Positions 50,597 through 59,574 of a DNA stretch of 64,000 bases are shown piece by piece. The stretch's first letter is position 1. Every line of letters begins with the position of its first letter. A model generated the notes under the pieces. The model was not told the DNA's origin, searched no databases, and saw only the letters and a program-made list of their open reading frames with translations. The translations under genes were made by a program, and so were the position numbers. This DNA is from Streptomyces sp. NRRL B-24484. Its GTDB lineage: Bacteria; Actinomycetota; Actinomycetes; Streptomycetales; Streptomycetaceae. Location of the stretch: NCBI RefSeq assembly GCF_000717715.1, contig NZ_JOAI01000005.1:329009-393008 (forward strand). The letters run 5' to 3'.

Positions 50597-51489
50597 CCCA
50601 GTTGCCCGCACCGACCGGACCGCGCACCTGCCGGCACCCGGTCCGCCGCACCCCGCGCAGTGCCACCGCAGCGCCTGCGGAAGCCCTGCACACCGAGATC
50701 GACAACCCCCTCGACCTGCTGGCCGGCCACCAGCTGCTCGCCGAACCGGCCGCCGCGCCGCCGGACAGACCGGGCGCCGCGGCCGCCGACTGCGGCTGCG
50801 GCCACCCGGTGTGCCCCGGCGACGGCCACCCGGCCCACGCCGTAAGGGTGTTCCTCGTCGAGCGGCACCCGGTGGCGGCGGCCGGACTGCGCTCCGTGCT
50901 CTCCACCGTGCCCGGCCTGACGGTGGCCGGCTCCGCCGCCGACCCGCTGCGCGCCGTACCGGCGGTCCGGCGGGTGCACCCCGACGTCGTCCTGCTGGGC
51001 CGCGGCGGCGGCCTCGGCGAGGACCTCGCCGCCGTGGCGGCGCTGCGCGGGCCGGACGGTGCCCCGGACGCCCGGGTGCTGCTGCTGCGCCGGGCCGAGT
51101 CCACCGCCGAGGCCAGCCGGATCCTGCTGGCCGGTGCCAGCGGCTGCTTCCCGCTCGACCTGCCGGAGGAACGGATCATCGCGGCCGTCCAACTCGCCGC
51201 CGCCGGAGGCTCGGTGTTCCTCCCGGCGCCGCCAGCGGCACGCACCCACCCGGCCCCGCCGCCGGGCCACGCCGTCGAACCGCCACCGCAGCAGGTCGGG
51301 CTGACCGCACGCGAACGCGAGGTGCTCGCCAAGCTCGCCCTCGGCCTCAGCAACGCCGAGATAGGCCGCGAACTCGCCCTCGCCGAAGCCACCGTGAAGA
51401 AGCACCTCACCCAGGCCATGCGCAAGACCGGCCACTCGGACCGCCTGCGCGCCGCCCTCTACGCCCACCGCCACGGCCTCGCGGGCTGA
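50584..51489 (+). CDS. LuxR-type regulator with atypical receiver domain
   Basis: A 301-residue protein. The N-terminal ~85 residues have a CGCGHPVCPG cluster. A receiver-like domain follows (VRVFLVERHPVAAAGLRSVLSTVPGLTV), but the phospho-acceptor stretch reads HPDVVLLGRGGG, with Gly where Asp is expected, and the early acidic pair is missing. The C-terminal LuxR helix-turn-helix is normal (LTAREREVLAKLALGLSNAEIGRELALAEATVKKHL). It should therefore act without phosphorylation, perhaps by ligand or partner. ATG 50584 follows AGGGGGG. It lies directly upstream of the amidotransferase operon and may control it. Confidence 0.85.
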   Translation: MAALTQLPAPTGPRTCRHPVRRTPRSATAAPAEALHTEIDNPLDLLAGHQLLAEPAAAPPDRPGAAAADCGCGHPVCPGDGHPAHAVRVFLVERHPVAAAGLRSVLSTVPGLTVAGSAADPLRAVPAVRRVHPDVVLLGRGGGLGEDLAAVAALRGPDGAPDARVLLLRRAESTAEASRILLAGASGCFPLDLPEERIIAAVQLAAAGGSVFLPAPPAARTHPAPPPGHAVEPPPQQVGLTAREREVLAKLALGLSNAEIGRELALAEATVKKHLTQAMRKTGHSDRLRAALYAHRHGLAG

Positions 51490-51527
51490 ACCAGCACCGG
51501 CCCGGAGGGCAAGCCGCAGGGAGCGCC

Positions 51528-51564
51528 GGGGGCACCTCCCGGCCTTCGGTCGGGAGGTGCCCCC
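51528..51564. terminator. Strong hairpin after the LuxR-type gene
   Basis: GGGGGCACCTCCCG pairs with its complement around a CTTCG loop: a 16-bp stem with one G-U pair. It lies 39 bp past the stop and should separate the regulator from the operon downstream. It contains the CCTCCCGGCC core seen in the other two hairpins. Confidence 0.8.
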
Positions 51565-51721
51565 ATGCGCCCCTACGGTTGCTGACCCTCTGCGCAGAAG
51601 GCGACCTTCGGAGCAATCGGTGGCGCCGATCGTCGCCCGGGGAGGCTCCGTTCGGGGCTTCTGACGGACCGTCGGCGATTCGTAGCGTGGCCGCACCACG
51701 TCCAGCCGAAGGGAGAGCCCG

Positions 51722-52516
51722 ATGGGCGACGCGTCCGACGGCACCATCGCACACACCGGCGACCGGGCCGGCCCGGTGCCGCCCCACCTGCCCGCCGGCA
51801 CCGCCGTGCTTCCCGCCGGCCGCGGTGCCGCCCGCCCCGAACCGCAGCGTTCCCCGTACCGGTCGATGCCGGACGCGGACCGTTCGGCCCTGTGGCGGCG
51901 GCGCCTGCACGAGGCCGAGGCCGGCCTCACCCGCTACCTGGTCTCGCGCGGCGACGAGGTGCAACTGGCCGACTGGTTCGCCCTGCAGGCGGAGATCTTC
52001 GCCGACCTGCCCGATCCGGCGACCGCGCCGGCCACCGAGTGGCAGCGGGTGTTCTTCCGCGGCCAGGCCCTGATGGAACGCTTCCTGGTCGCCCGGTACG
52101 GCGAGCAGGTGCTGGCGGAGTGGGCGCGGTCCAACGCCGAGGTGCACCGGGAGGTCGAGCCGGACCTCGGCCGGGGCGCCGCCGACCCGATCCACCGGAT
52201 CGCCCGACAGGCCGAACTCTACGGTTCCGACTACGAGTTCGACGACGAGCAGCCGCCGTCCGCGGACCGTGCGGTGCTCACCATCACGCACTGCGCGATC
52301 TGGGACTACCGGGAGAAGGCCCGCCGCAGCGGCGTCCGGCTGACCCTCGCGTCCCCGTGCACGTACTGCACGGAGGCACTGTCCGCGAACATCCGCGCCA
52401 AGGGATTCCGGCCCGCGCACCGGCTGCGCAGCGGCCCCACCGGCCACGGCTGCCACTGGGAGGCCGCCCGGCCCGAGCCCGCCACCACCACCGACGACGA
52501 ACCCCGGGAGTCCTGA
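51722..52516 (+). CDS. Cys-rich protein resembling thiazoline-carboxylate (ATC) hydrolases
   Basis: A 264-residue protein of uncertain family. The first ~55 residues are disordered-looking. A helical middle (TRYLVSRGDEVQLADWFALQAEIFADL; WQRVFFRGQALMERFLVARYGEQV) leads to a strand ADRAVLTITHCAIWDYREKA and a Cys-containing end with SPCTYCTEALSANIRAKG and GHGCHWEA. This order of Cys motifs resembles the L-2-amino-thiazoline-4-carboxylate hydrolase family, but only loosely. GGGAGAG precedes ATG 51722. It opens a five-gene operon and overlaps the next start (TGATG). Confidence 0.6.
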   Translation: MGDASDGTIAHTGDRAGPVPPHLPAGTAVLPAGRGAARPEPQRSPYRSMPDADRSALWRRRLHEAEAGLTRYLVSRGDEVQLADWFALQAEIFADLPDPATAPATEWQRVFFRGQALMERFLVARYGEQVLAEWARSNAEVHREVEPDLGRGAADPIHRIARQAELYGSDYEFDDEQPPSADRAVLTITHCAIWDYREKARRSGVRLTLASPCTYCTEALSANIRAKGFRPAHRLRSGPTGHGCHWEAARPEPATTTDDEPRES

Positions 52517-54345
52517 TGTGCGGAGTCACCGGCTGGGTCGACTGGGAGACCGACCTGCGCCACCAGGGGCACCTGCTGCGGGAGATGACCGCCACCCTCG
52601 CCTGCCGCGGCCCGGACGCGGACGGCGTCTGGCTGTCCCGGCACGCCGCGATCGGCCACCGCCGGCTGTCGGTGATCGACCTGGACGGCGGAGCCCAGCC
52701 GCAGGCGGACGCCGAACCGCCCGGCGCGGTGCTCGGCTACAACGGCGAGCTGTACAACCACCACGAGCTCCGTCGCGAACTCGAGTCCCTGGGGCACGTG
52801 TTCCGCACCCGCTCGGACACCGAGGTGGTGCTCCGCGCCCACCTGCACTGGGGCCGCGAGGCGCCGCGCCGCTTCAACGGGATCTTCGCGTACGCCCTGT
52901 GGGACGCCCGCGCCGAGGAGCTGCTGCTCGTCCGCGACCACCTGGGCATCAAGCCGCTGTACTGGCACGCGCACCGCACGGGCGTGCTGTTCGGCTCCGA
53001 GCCGAAGGCGCTGCTCGCCAACCCACTGCTGCCCGCCGAGCTGGACGCCGGGGGGATCGCCGAGCTGTTCGCGCTGCCCGCCGCGCCGACCCCCGGGCAC
53101 GGACTGTTCCGCGGGCTGCACGAGGTCCGGCCCGGCCACCTGGTGGCCGTCACCCGGCACTCCACCCGCGAACTGCGCTGGTGGGCCTTGGAGTCCCGGC
53201 CGCACCGGGACGGCGGGGTGGCCACCCGGGAGCGCGTCCGGGGGCTGCTCGCCGACGCGGTGGAGCGCCAGTTGATCAGCGACGTCCCGCTCTGCACGCT
53301 GCTCTCCGGCGGGGTCGACTCCAGCGCGATCACGGCGCTGGCTGCGGCCGCCCGGGAGCGGTCCGGCCAGGGCAAGATCACCAGCTTCTCGGTGGACTTC
53401 CCCGGTAGCGCCGACCGGACGCCCGACGCCTGGCGGACCACCCCGGACGCCCCGTACGTGCAGGCCGCCGCCGAGCACATCGGCACCCTGCACACCGCCG
53501 TCCTCGTCCCCGACGACGACCTGTTGGACGCCCGGGACGCCGTGCTGCGCGCCCGCGACCGGCCCGGCTGGGGCGAGATGGACGCCTCGCTGCACCTGCT
53601 CTTCCGCGAGGTGCGCCGCCGCTCCACGGTGGCGCTCTCCGGCGAGGCCGCGGACGAGATCTTCGGCGGCTACCCGTACTTCCACGATCCGGCCGCGCTC
53701 GCCTCCGGCACCTTCCCGTGGCTGCACGGCCGCACCACCCCGGCCGCGCTGCTGCGCCCCGAGGTGCGCGCGGCCGTCCGGCCCGAGGAGTACACCGCGG
53801 AGGCGTACCGCCGCTCGCTCGCCGAGGTGCCGCGGCTGGACGGCGAGCCGGCGGCGGACGCGCGGGTGCGCGAGGTGTTCCACCTGGCGCTGACCCGTTG
53901 GCTGCCGCCGCTGCTGGACCGGGTCGACCGGGTCTCGATGTCCGTCGGGCTGGAGGTGCGGGTGCCGTTCTGCGACCACCGGCTGGTCGAGTACCTGTGG
54001 AACGTGCCGTGGGCCCTCAAGGCGTCCGGTGGCCGGTCCAAGGGGCTGCTGCGCGACGCCGTCCGGGACCTGCTGCCGCCGCAGGTCGCCGAGCGGCCGA
54101 AGAGCGGCTACCCGTCCACGCCGGCCGTCCGCTACACCGAGGTGCTCACCGATCGGGCGCGGGAACTGCTCGCCGACCCGAACGCCCCGGTGTTCGACCT
54201 GGTCGACAGGGGGACGGTCCGCCGGCTCCTCGCCGGGGGCCGGCCGCTGCCGAGCCCCCGGACGGCGCCGAACCCGGTCGGCGGCCTGGACCACCTCGTC
54301 CAGGTCGACGAGTGGCTGCGCGCCTACCGGGTGGGGCTGCGATGA
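52516..54345 (+). CDS. Asparagine-synthetase-type glutamine amidotransferase
   Basis: A 609-residue AsnB homologue. Cys2 (MCGVTGWVD) is the glutaminase nucleophile. The N-terminal domain continues with RLSVIDLDGGAQP and LGYNGELYNH, and the synthetase domain has the ATP-pyrophosphate loop LLSGGVDSSAITAL and SGEAADEIFGGYPYF. In natural-product operons such enzymes often amidate a carboxylate other than aspartate or form amide bonds. Its position between a Cys-rich protein and a flavin monooxygenase pair supports a biosynthetic role over primary asparagine supply. Its ends overlap both neighbours. Confidence 0.88.
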   Translation: MCGVTGWVDWETDLRHQGHLLREMTATLACRGPDADGVWLSRHAAIGHRRLSVIDLDGGAQPQADAEPPGAVLGYNGELYNHHELRRELESLGHVFRTRSDTEVVLRAHLHWGREAPRRFNGIFAYALWDARAEELLLVRDHLGIKPLYWHAHRTGVLFGSEPKALLANPLLPAELDAGGIAELFALPAAPTPGHGLFRGLHEVRPGHLVAVTRHSTRELRWWALESRPHRDGGVATRERVRGLLADAVERQLISDVPLCTLLSGGVDSSAITALAAAARERSGQGKITSFSVDFPGSADRTPDAWRTTPDAPYVQAAAEHIGTLHTAVLVPDDDLLDARDAVLRARDRPGWGEMDASLHLLFREVRRRSTVALSGEAADEIFGGYPYFHDPAALASGTFPWLHGRTTPAALLRPEVRAAVRPEEYTAEAYRRSLAEVPRLDGEPAADARVREVFHLALTRWLPPLLDRVDRVSMSVGLEVRVPFCDHRLVEYLWNVPWALKASGGRSKGLLRDAVRDLLPPQVAERPKSGYPSTPAVRYTEVLTDRARELLADPNAPVFDLVDRGTVRRLLAGGRPLPSPRTAPNPVGGLDHLVQVDEWLRAYRVGLR

Positions 54346-54869
54346 GCGCCCCCGCCCGCCCCGCGCCGGCACCGGAGGACGCCTTCCGGGCTGCCGCCCG
54401 GCACTGGAGCACCGGCGTCGCCGTGCTCACCACCCGCGCCGGCGAGGAGGTGTTCGCCAAGACCGTCTCCTCGTTCTGCACCCTCTCGCTGGAGCCGCTG
54501 CTGGTCAGCGTGGCCGTCGCCCGGCACAGCCCGCTGGTGTCCGCGGTCCGCGGCAGCGGCCGTTTCGCCGTCTCGGTCCTGACGGAGCGCCAGCACGGGG
54601 TGGCACGGCGGTTCGCCACGCCCGGTGCGGGCCGGGCGCTCGGCACCTTCACCGCCGTTCCGATGCGCGCCGAGGCCACCGGCGCGCCGGTGCTGGAGGC
54701 CGCCCTCGCCTGGTTCGACTGCCGGCTGCACGGCGTCCTGCCCGGCGGCGACCACGCCGTCCTGGTCGGCCGGGTCGCCGCCGCGGACGCCTCGCCCGGC
54801 GAGCCGCTGCTCTACCACGACGGCCGGTTCCGCTCACTAGCCCACCACTCACCTGGAGTTGGCGCATGA
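54342..54869 (+). CDS. NAD(P)H:flavin oxidoreductase
   Basis: A 175-residue flavin reductase-like protein: FRAAARHWSTGVAVLTTRAG, TVSSFCTLSLEPLLVSVAVAR and GSGRFAVSVLTERQHGVARRFA are the standard FMN-binding split-barrel motifs, and HAVLVGRVAAAD closes the domain. It should provide reduced FAD or FMN to the HpaB-type monooxygenase encoded next, with which it overlaps (ATGA). Confidence 0.9.
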   Translation: MSAPARPAPAPEDAFRAAARHWSTGVAVLTTRAGEEVFAKTVSSFCTLSLEPLLVSVAVARHSPLVSAVRGSGRFAVSVLTERQHGVARRFATPGAGRALGTFTAVPMRAEATGAPVLEAALAWFDCRLHGVLPGGDHAVLVGRVAAADASPGEPLLYHDGRFRSLAHHSPGVGA

Positions 54870-56338
54870 CCCTGCTCGACACCCCCGCCGCCGCGCGGGG
54901 CCTGCTCACCGGCGACCGGTACCGGGCCGAGCTTGACGACGGGCGCGAGCTCTACCTGGACGGCAAGCGGATCGGCAATCCCGCCGAGCACCCCGCCTTC
55001 CGGCCCGCCGCCGACGAACTCGCCCGGCTGATCGACCTGCAGCACGAGCCCGAGCACCGCGAGCTGCTGACCTGGAAGGACCCGGAGACCGGCCTGCGGC
55101 TCGCCCGCGCCTACCAGCCGCCCCGCACGGTCGAGGAGTTGCGCGTCCAGCGGCGCAGCGCCGAGTTCTGGCACGCCGAGGCCCTCGGCCAGCAGGGCCG
55201 CTCCCCCGCCTTCATGGCCTCGATCGCCGTCGGCGTCTACGACTTCCGGCACCGGCTGGCCGGCAACGACCCGCGGTTCGGCGCCAACGCCGAGGCCTGG
55301 TACCGGCACTGCGCCACCAACGACCTCGTCCTGTCGCACGCCCTCGGCGACCCGCAGATCGACCGCTCCGCCGACCCGGTGGACGAGCCCGACCTGGCGC
55401 TGCGCGTCCTGGAGGAGACCGAGCGCGGCATCGTGGTGCGCGGCGCCAAGCAGCTCACCACCCTGGCACCGCTCGCCCACGAGGTGCTGGTCTACCTGTC
55501 GGCCTCGTTCGCGCAGCGCCGCGGCGAGCAGTTCGTGGTCTGGTTCGCGCTGCCGCTCGACACCCCGGGCCTGGTCACCCTCGCCCGGGAGCCGCTCGGC
55601 AGCGCCCCCTGGGGGCACGCCCACCCGCTCGGCGCCCGGTACGACGAGCAGGACGCCATGCTCTTCTTCGACGACGTGCTCGTCCCCTGGGAGCGGGTGC
55701 TGCTGCTCCGCGACGCCGACCTCGCCCGGGTCGGACTCGGCCGGATCAACGCCTGGAGCGCCTACGTCGGCCACGTCCGCTACCGGGAGCGGCTGCGCGT
55801 CCTGCTCGCCACCGCGACCCTGGTCGCCGAGTCGATCGGCGTGGACGGCTTCCGCAACGTCCAGGAGGACCTCGGCCGGCTCGCCGGGTACGCCGAGCTC
55901 ACCGAGTACTTCCTGGACGCCGCCGAGGCCCGCGGCAAGGTCACCGACGGCGGCCTGTTCGCGCCGGGCGACACCGCCGCCTCCCGGGTGTGGTCCGCCG
56001 AGGTCGCGGCCGACGCGGTCGCGATCGTCCGCCGGATCGGCGCCTCCGGCCTGCTGATGCAGCCCACCGCCGGCGACCTCGCCAACCCCCGGCTGCGCCC
56101 GCACCTCGACCGCTACATGCGCGGCCGCGGCATCGACGCCGAGCGCAAGTCCCGCCTGTTCCGGCTCGCCTGGGAGCTCACCGGCGACGGCTTCGGCCAG
56201 CGCCAGGACCTCTACGAGTACGTGCACCGCGGCGACCTCGCCCGCAACCGGATCAACCTGTTCAAGCGCTACGACCAGAGCGCCGCCCGCGCGCGGCTGC
56301 TGCAGCTCGTCGACCGGCCCCAGGAGGCCCGCCCGTGA
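54866..56338 (+). CDS. HpaB-type FADH2-dependent monooxygenase
   Basis: A 490-residue member of the 4-hydroxyphenylacetate 3-hydroxylase group, related to acyl-CoA dehydrogenases. LLTGDRYRAELDDGRELYLDGKRI at the N-terminus, ERGIVVRGAKQLTTLAPLAHEVLVYL in the middle and MLFFDDVLVPWERVLL are characteristic. Family members hydroxylate phenols, halogenated phenols or N atoms of pathway intermediates, using FADH2 from a separate reductase, here the preceding gene. The methyltransferase gene overlaps its end (GTGA). Confidence 0.9.
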   Translation: MTLLDTPAAARGLLTGDRYRAELDDGRELYLDGKRIGNPAEHPAFRPAADELARLIDLQHEPEHRELLTWKDPETGLRLARAYQPPRTVEELRVQRRSAEFWHAEALGQQGRSPAFMASIAVGVYDFRHRLAGNDPRFGANAEAWYRHCATNDLVLSHALGDPQIDRSADPVDEPDLALRVLEETERGIVVRGAKQLTTLAPLAHEVLVYLSASFAQRRGEQFVVWFALPLDTPGLVTLAREPLGSAPWGHAHPLGARYDEQDAMLFFDDVLVPWERVLLLRDADLARVGLGRINAWSAYVGHVRYRERLRVLLATATLVAESIGVDGFRNVQEDLGRLAGYAELTEYFLDAAEARGKVTDGGLFAPGDTAASRVWSAEVAADAVAIVRRIGASGLLMQPTAGDLANPRLRPHLDRYMRGRGIDAERKSRLFRLAWELTGDGFGQRQDLYEYVHRGDLARNRINLFKRYDQSAARARLLQLVDRPQEARP

Positions 56339-57177
56339 CCGCGTCCGCCACCGAGATCCAGTCCCGCACCCTCGCCGGGTACGCCGACGCCAGCCGGCTC
56401 CGCCAGGTCCACGACCGCGACTGGGTGCTCGAACGGCTCCCCGCGGAGCCGCAGATCCTGGTCGACCTCGGCAGCGGCATCGGCCAACTGCTGCAGGCCG
56501 CCCTCGAACGCTTCCCGTCGATACGCCTCGCCGCCGGCCTGGAGCGGTCCGAGCACCGGATCGCCGAGGCCGCGGAGCGGCTGCGCCCGTACGGCGCCCG
56601 AACCGTCCTGCACCGGGCCGACCTCACCGACCCCGAACCGCTGCCGCTGCGCCCGGACGCCGTCACCATGACCTCCGTCCTGCACTGGCTCTTCCCGCAC
56701 GAGGAACGGATCTTCGCCTGGGTGTCCGGCCGTCTCGCCCCGGGCGGACGGTTCCTGCTCACCACCTACCACCCCGCCCGGGACGAGCACGGCCTCGGCG
56801 GCGAGGACGAGATCGTCCGGGAGGCGCTCACCGCCCTCGGCACGCCGCGCGCCGACGTGCCGGCGCTGTTCGCCCGCGCCGGCGTGCTGCCGATCGCCAC
56901 CCGCACCCGCACCGTCGACGACCTGGCCGCCGTCCTGCGTCCGCACCTCGCCGTCGCCGGCCACCAGGAGCGCGACGCCGTGGTCACCGTGGAGAGCGCC
57001 GAGCAGTACGCGCACTTCCACGCCGCCACCTTCGGCGACTACTACAGCCGCCTCGTCCCCGCCGAACGCCGCGCCGACTTCTTCCGGGCCGTCGGCGAGG
57101 CCGCCCGGCAACGCCAGGGCGAACGCGGCCACGTCAGCCGCATGCCCGTCCGGCTGTGGGAGCTCACCACCCGCTGA
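56335..57177 (+). CDS. SAM-dependent methyltransferase
   Basis: A 280-residue class I methyltransferase. Motif I is ILVDLGSGIGQLLQAAL, an acidic loop follows in GLERSEHRIAEAAERL, and DAVTMTSVLHWLFPHEERIFAWVSGRLAPGGRFLLTTYHP covers motifs III-IV (key: VLHWL, LAPGGRFLL). It could O- or N-methylate the hydroxylated product of the preceding monooxygenase. It is the last gene of the five-gene operon. Confidence 0.88.
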   Translation: MTASATEIQSRTLAGYADASRLRQVHDRDWVLERLPAEPQILVDLGSGIGQLLQAALERFPSIRLAAGLERSEHRIAEAAERLRPYGARTVLHRADLTDPEPLPLRPDAVTMTSVLHWLFPHEERIFAWVSGRLAPGGRFLLTTYHPARDEHGLGGEDEIVREALTALGTPRADVPALFARAGVLPIATRTRTVDDLAAVLRPHLAVAGHQERDAVVTVESAEQYAHFHAATFGDYYSRLVPAERRADFFRAVGEAARQRQGERGHVSRMPVRLWELTTR

Positions 57178-57282
57178 CGGACCGTCACCGCGCCGCCGGC
57201 CGACCGCCGCACCTCCCGCGGCGGCCGGCCGGCGGCACCTGCCCCGGACCCGACCGCACCGCCTCCGCCCGAGGAGCCATCC

Positions 57283-58131
57283 GTGTCAACTCCCGCCGCG
57301 AGCCAGGAACTCGGCGCCTTCCTCCGCGCCCACCGCGAGCTCCTCAAGCCCGCCGACGTCGGCCTCACCGCGACCGCCCGCCGCCGCACCCCCGGGCTGC
57401 GCCGCGAGGAGGTCGCCTCGCTCTCCGGCGTCGGCCTCGCCTGGTACACCTGGCTGGAACAGGGCCGGGTCACCGCCTCCCGGCAGGTCCTGGAGGCGGT
57501 CGCCCGTGCCCTGCGCCTCGACGCCGCCGGGCTGCGCCACGCGATGCGCCTCGCCGGCTACCACGAGTCGCCCGCACCGGCCGACGCCGCCGACCGGGAC
57601 GGGCTCGCCGCGGCCGTCCGGCCCGTCCTCGACTCCTGGCCGGCCAGCCCCGCCGCCCTGCTCGACCGCCACTTCGACCTGCTCGGCTGGAACGCCGCCT
57701 GGTCCGCACTCTGGGGCCCGCCCGAGGCCGTTCCCGCCGACCGCCGCAACCTCATGTGGCTGATGGCGGCCGACGGGCGGCTGCGCGGCGTCCTGCACGA
57801 CTGGGAGCCGCTCGCCATGAACGTCTTCCAGCACTTCCGCGCCCAGGCCGGCCCCGCCCTCTCCGACCCCCGCACCGACGAGGTCTACCGCCATCTGGAC
57901 ACCGACGCGCCGGAGCTCCGCCACTGGTGGGGATGCCACTCCGTGGCGGAGCTCACGGCCCGCACGGTCACCGTCGAACCGGCCGGGATCGGCCCGATCC
58001 GGCTGACCCTCTCCTCCTTCCACCCGGTCGACGACCCGACCGCCCTCGTCCTCCTCTTCACCCCCGCCGACCCCACCGCCCGCGCCCGCATGACCGCCCT
58101 CACCACCCACCCCCTCCGCAGCGCGGGATAG
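57283..58131 (+). CDS. MmyB-type XRE regulator
   Basis: A 282-residue regulator. The N-terminal helix-turn-helix has the typical RRRTPGLRREEVASLSGVGLAWYTWLEQGR. The C-terminal ~170 residues form the MmyB-like PAS-fold ligand domain (DRHFDLLGWNAAWSALWG, NLMWLMAA, DRRNLMW; LSSFHPVDDPTALVLLFTPAD). These proteins are frequent orphan regulators in streptomycetes and often act on a divergent reductase or transporter gene. GAGGAG precedes GTG 57283. Here it is 105 bp after the methyltransferase and converges with the MFS gene. Confidence 0.88.
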   Translation: MSTPAASQELGAFLRAHRELLKPADVGLTATARRRTPGLRREEVASLSGVGLAWYTWLEQGRVTASRQVLEAVARALRLDAAGLRHAMRLAGYHESPAPADAADRDGLAAAVRPVLDSWPASPAALLDRHFDLLGWNAAWSALWGPPEAVPADRRNLMWLMAADGRLRGVLHDWEPLAMNVFQHFRAQAGPALSDPRTDEVYRHLDTDAPELRHWWGCHSVAELTARTVTVEPAGIGPIRLTLSSFHPVDDPTALVLLFTPADPTARARMTALTTHPLRSAG

Positions 58132-58152
58132 GCGGGGCACCCCCGGGGGCTC

Positions 58153-58172
58153 GGGAGAACTGCGCGATCCGG
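58153..58172. repeat. Recurrent intergenic element, single copy
   Basis: GGGAGAACTGCGCGATCCGG lies between the convergent MmyB-type regulator and MFS genes. It shares the AACTGCGC core with the elements near 5.6 and 13.8 kb but lacks the CCCCGCGCCCCT arm. Confidence 0.5.
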
Positions 58173-58204
58173 ATGCGGCGGGCCCGCCGGACGGGTCCGC
58201 CCCG

Positions 58205-59422
58205 CTACCGCGCCCGCAGCACCCGCGCCCCCACCGCCGCCGCCAGGGCCAGCCCGATCCCCACCACGGCCGTCCCCACCGCGACGTCCGCGAAGGCCCC
58301 CACCGCCCAGGCCCCGACGCCCGTCCCCGCGTACATCGTCGAGGTCAGCCAGGCACTGGAGGTGGCCCGCAGTTCCGGGGCCACCGTCCCCGCCAGTGTC
58401 TGCTGGTCGGTCACGAAGCCGCCCGAGGCGAGGAACCACACCGTCACCCCGAGGAGCGCGAGGACGATCCCCGGTCCGCCGACCGCCAGCCCGATGCCGG
58501 CGGCCAGCAGCAGCGCCCACAGCGGCAGCAGCGGCACGCCGTCCCGTCCGGCGGCCCGCGCCCGGTCGCCGAGCCGCCCGCCGAGCAGCGATCCGACGAC
58601 GCTGCCGGCGCCGACCAGCACACCGACCAGTCCGAGCGCCTCCACCGACAGGTCGAACCGCTGCACCAGGACCGCTCCCAGGAACGTGTACGCACCCAGG
58701 TTCGCCGCGTGGAAGACGGTGTTGACCAGCAGTGCGCGCCGCAGCGCCGGATCGGCCCAGCCCGCGAGCACGGCCCGTACCGCACTGCCGCGCCCGTCCG
58801 CCGGCGCCGCGCTCCCGCCCGCCGGGACCTGCTTCAGCAGCAGCGGCACGGCGGCGGCCGTCCCGACGGCGAGCGCCCAGAACGCGGAGCGCCACCCGGC
58901 CAGCCCGGCGAGGAAGCCGCCGAGCGGCACCCCGACGACCTGGCCGGCGGAGAACAGGGCCATGCCGAGGCCGAGCGCGCGGCCGCGGACGGCGTCCGGT
59001 GCGGTCTCCGCGATGTGCGCCCAGATCGCCGGTCCGGCCGCGGCGGCGGCCAGTCCGGCGACCGCCCGGGAGAGGACCAGCGGGGTCAGCCCGGTGGAGA
59101 GCGCCGCCGCGGCGTTGGACAGGACGAAGAGCAGTGTTCCGGCGACGAGCGTGCGCCGCCGTCCGAACCGGTCGCTGAGCAGCCCGAGGAAGGGGGCGGC
59201 CACGGCGTACACCAGCACGTACGCGGTGACGCCGGAGGCCGCGGCGGCCTCGCTGACGCGGATCGAGTCGGCGATCGTCGGCAGCAGCGGCGAGACCAGG
59301 AAGGTCTCGGTGCCGAACAGGAACAGCAGCAGGAACACCCCGGCGTAGCGCAGCCGGTCGAACGGCTGCGCCGCGGGCTCGGCACTCGGCGGCGACGCGG
59401 ACACACTGGTCACGGCCCTCAC
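58205..59422 (-). CDS. MFS transporter (DHA1-like)
   Basis: About 405 residues with 12 predicted helices. FGTETFLVSPLLPTIADSI and GLLSDRFGRRRTLVAGTLLF (motif A) place it among sugar-efflux or drug-efflux permeases of the DHA1 group, and VVGVPLGGFLAGLAGWRSAFWAL is motif C. The substrate is unknown. GTG 59422 and GTG 59413 are both possible starts. It diverges from the fatty-acid-hydroxylase-type gene. Confidence 0.85.
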   Translation of the reverse strand: MRAVTSVSASPPSAEPAAQPFDRLRYAGVFLLLFLFGTETFLVSPLLPTIADSIRVSEAAAASGVTAYVLVYAVAAPFLGLLSDRFGRRRTLVAGTLLFVLSNAAAALSTGLTPLVLSRAVAGLAAAAAGPAIWAHIAETAPDAVRGRALGLGMALFSAGQVVGVPLGGFLAGLAGWRSAFWALAVGTAAAVPLLLKQVPAGGSAAPADGRGSAVRAVLAGWADPALRRALLVNTVFHAANLGAYTFLGAVLVQRFDLSVEALGLVGVLVGAGSVVGSLLGGRLGDRARAAGRDGVPLLPLWALLLAAGIGLAVGGPGIVLALLGVTVWFLASGGFVTDQQTLAGTVAPELRATSSAWLTSTMYAGTGVGAWAVGAFADVAVGTAVVGIGLALAAAVGARVLRAR

Positions 59423-59574
59423 ACCCCTTCGGGAGGCCCTTCACGGGCACACGGACGACGGATCTCGGCCGGGCCATCGTGTGCCGGTGCCTCGGCGGCA
59501 ACCAGACAGGCGATCATCCTGTGACCGCCGCTCACAGGCTCCCGCGCGTCGGGCCCCCGTGGCAGGCTGGGGCG

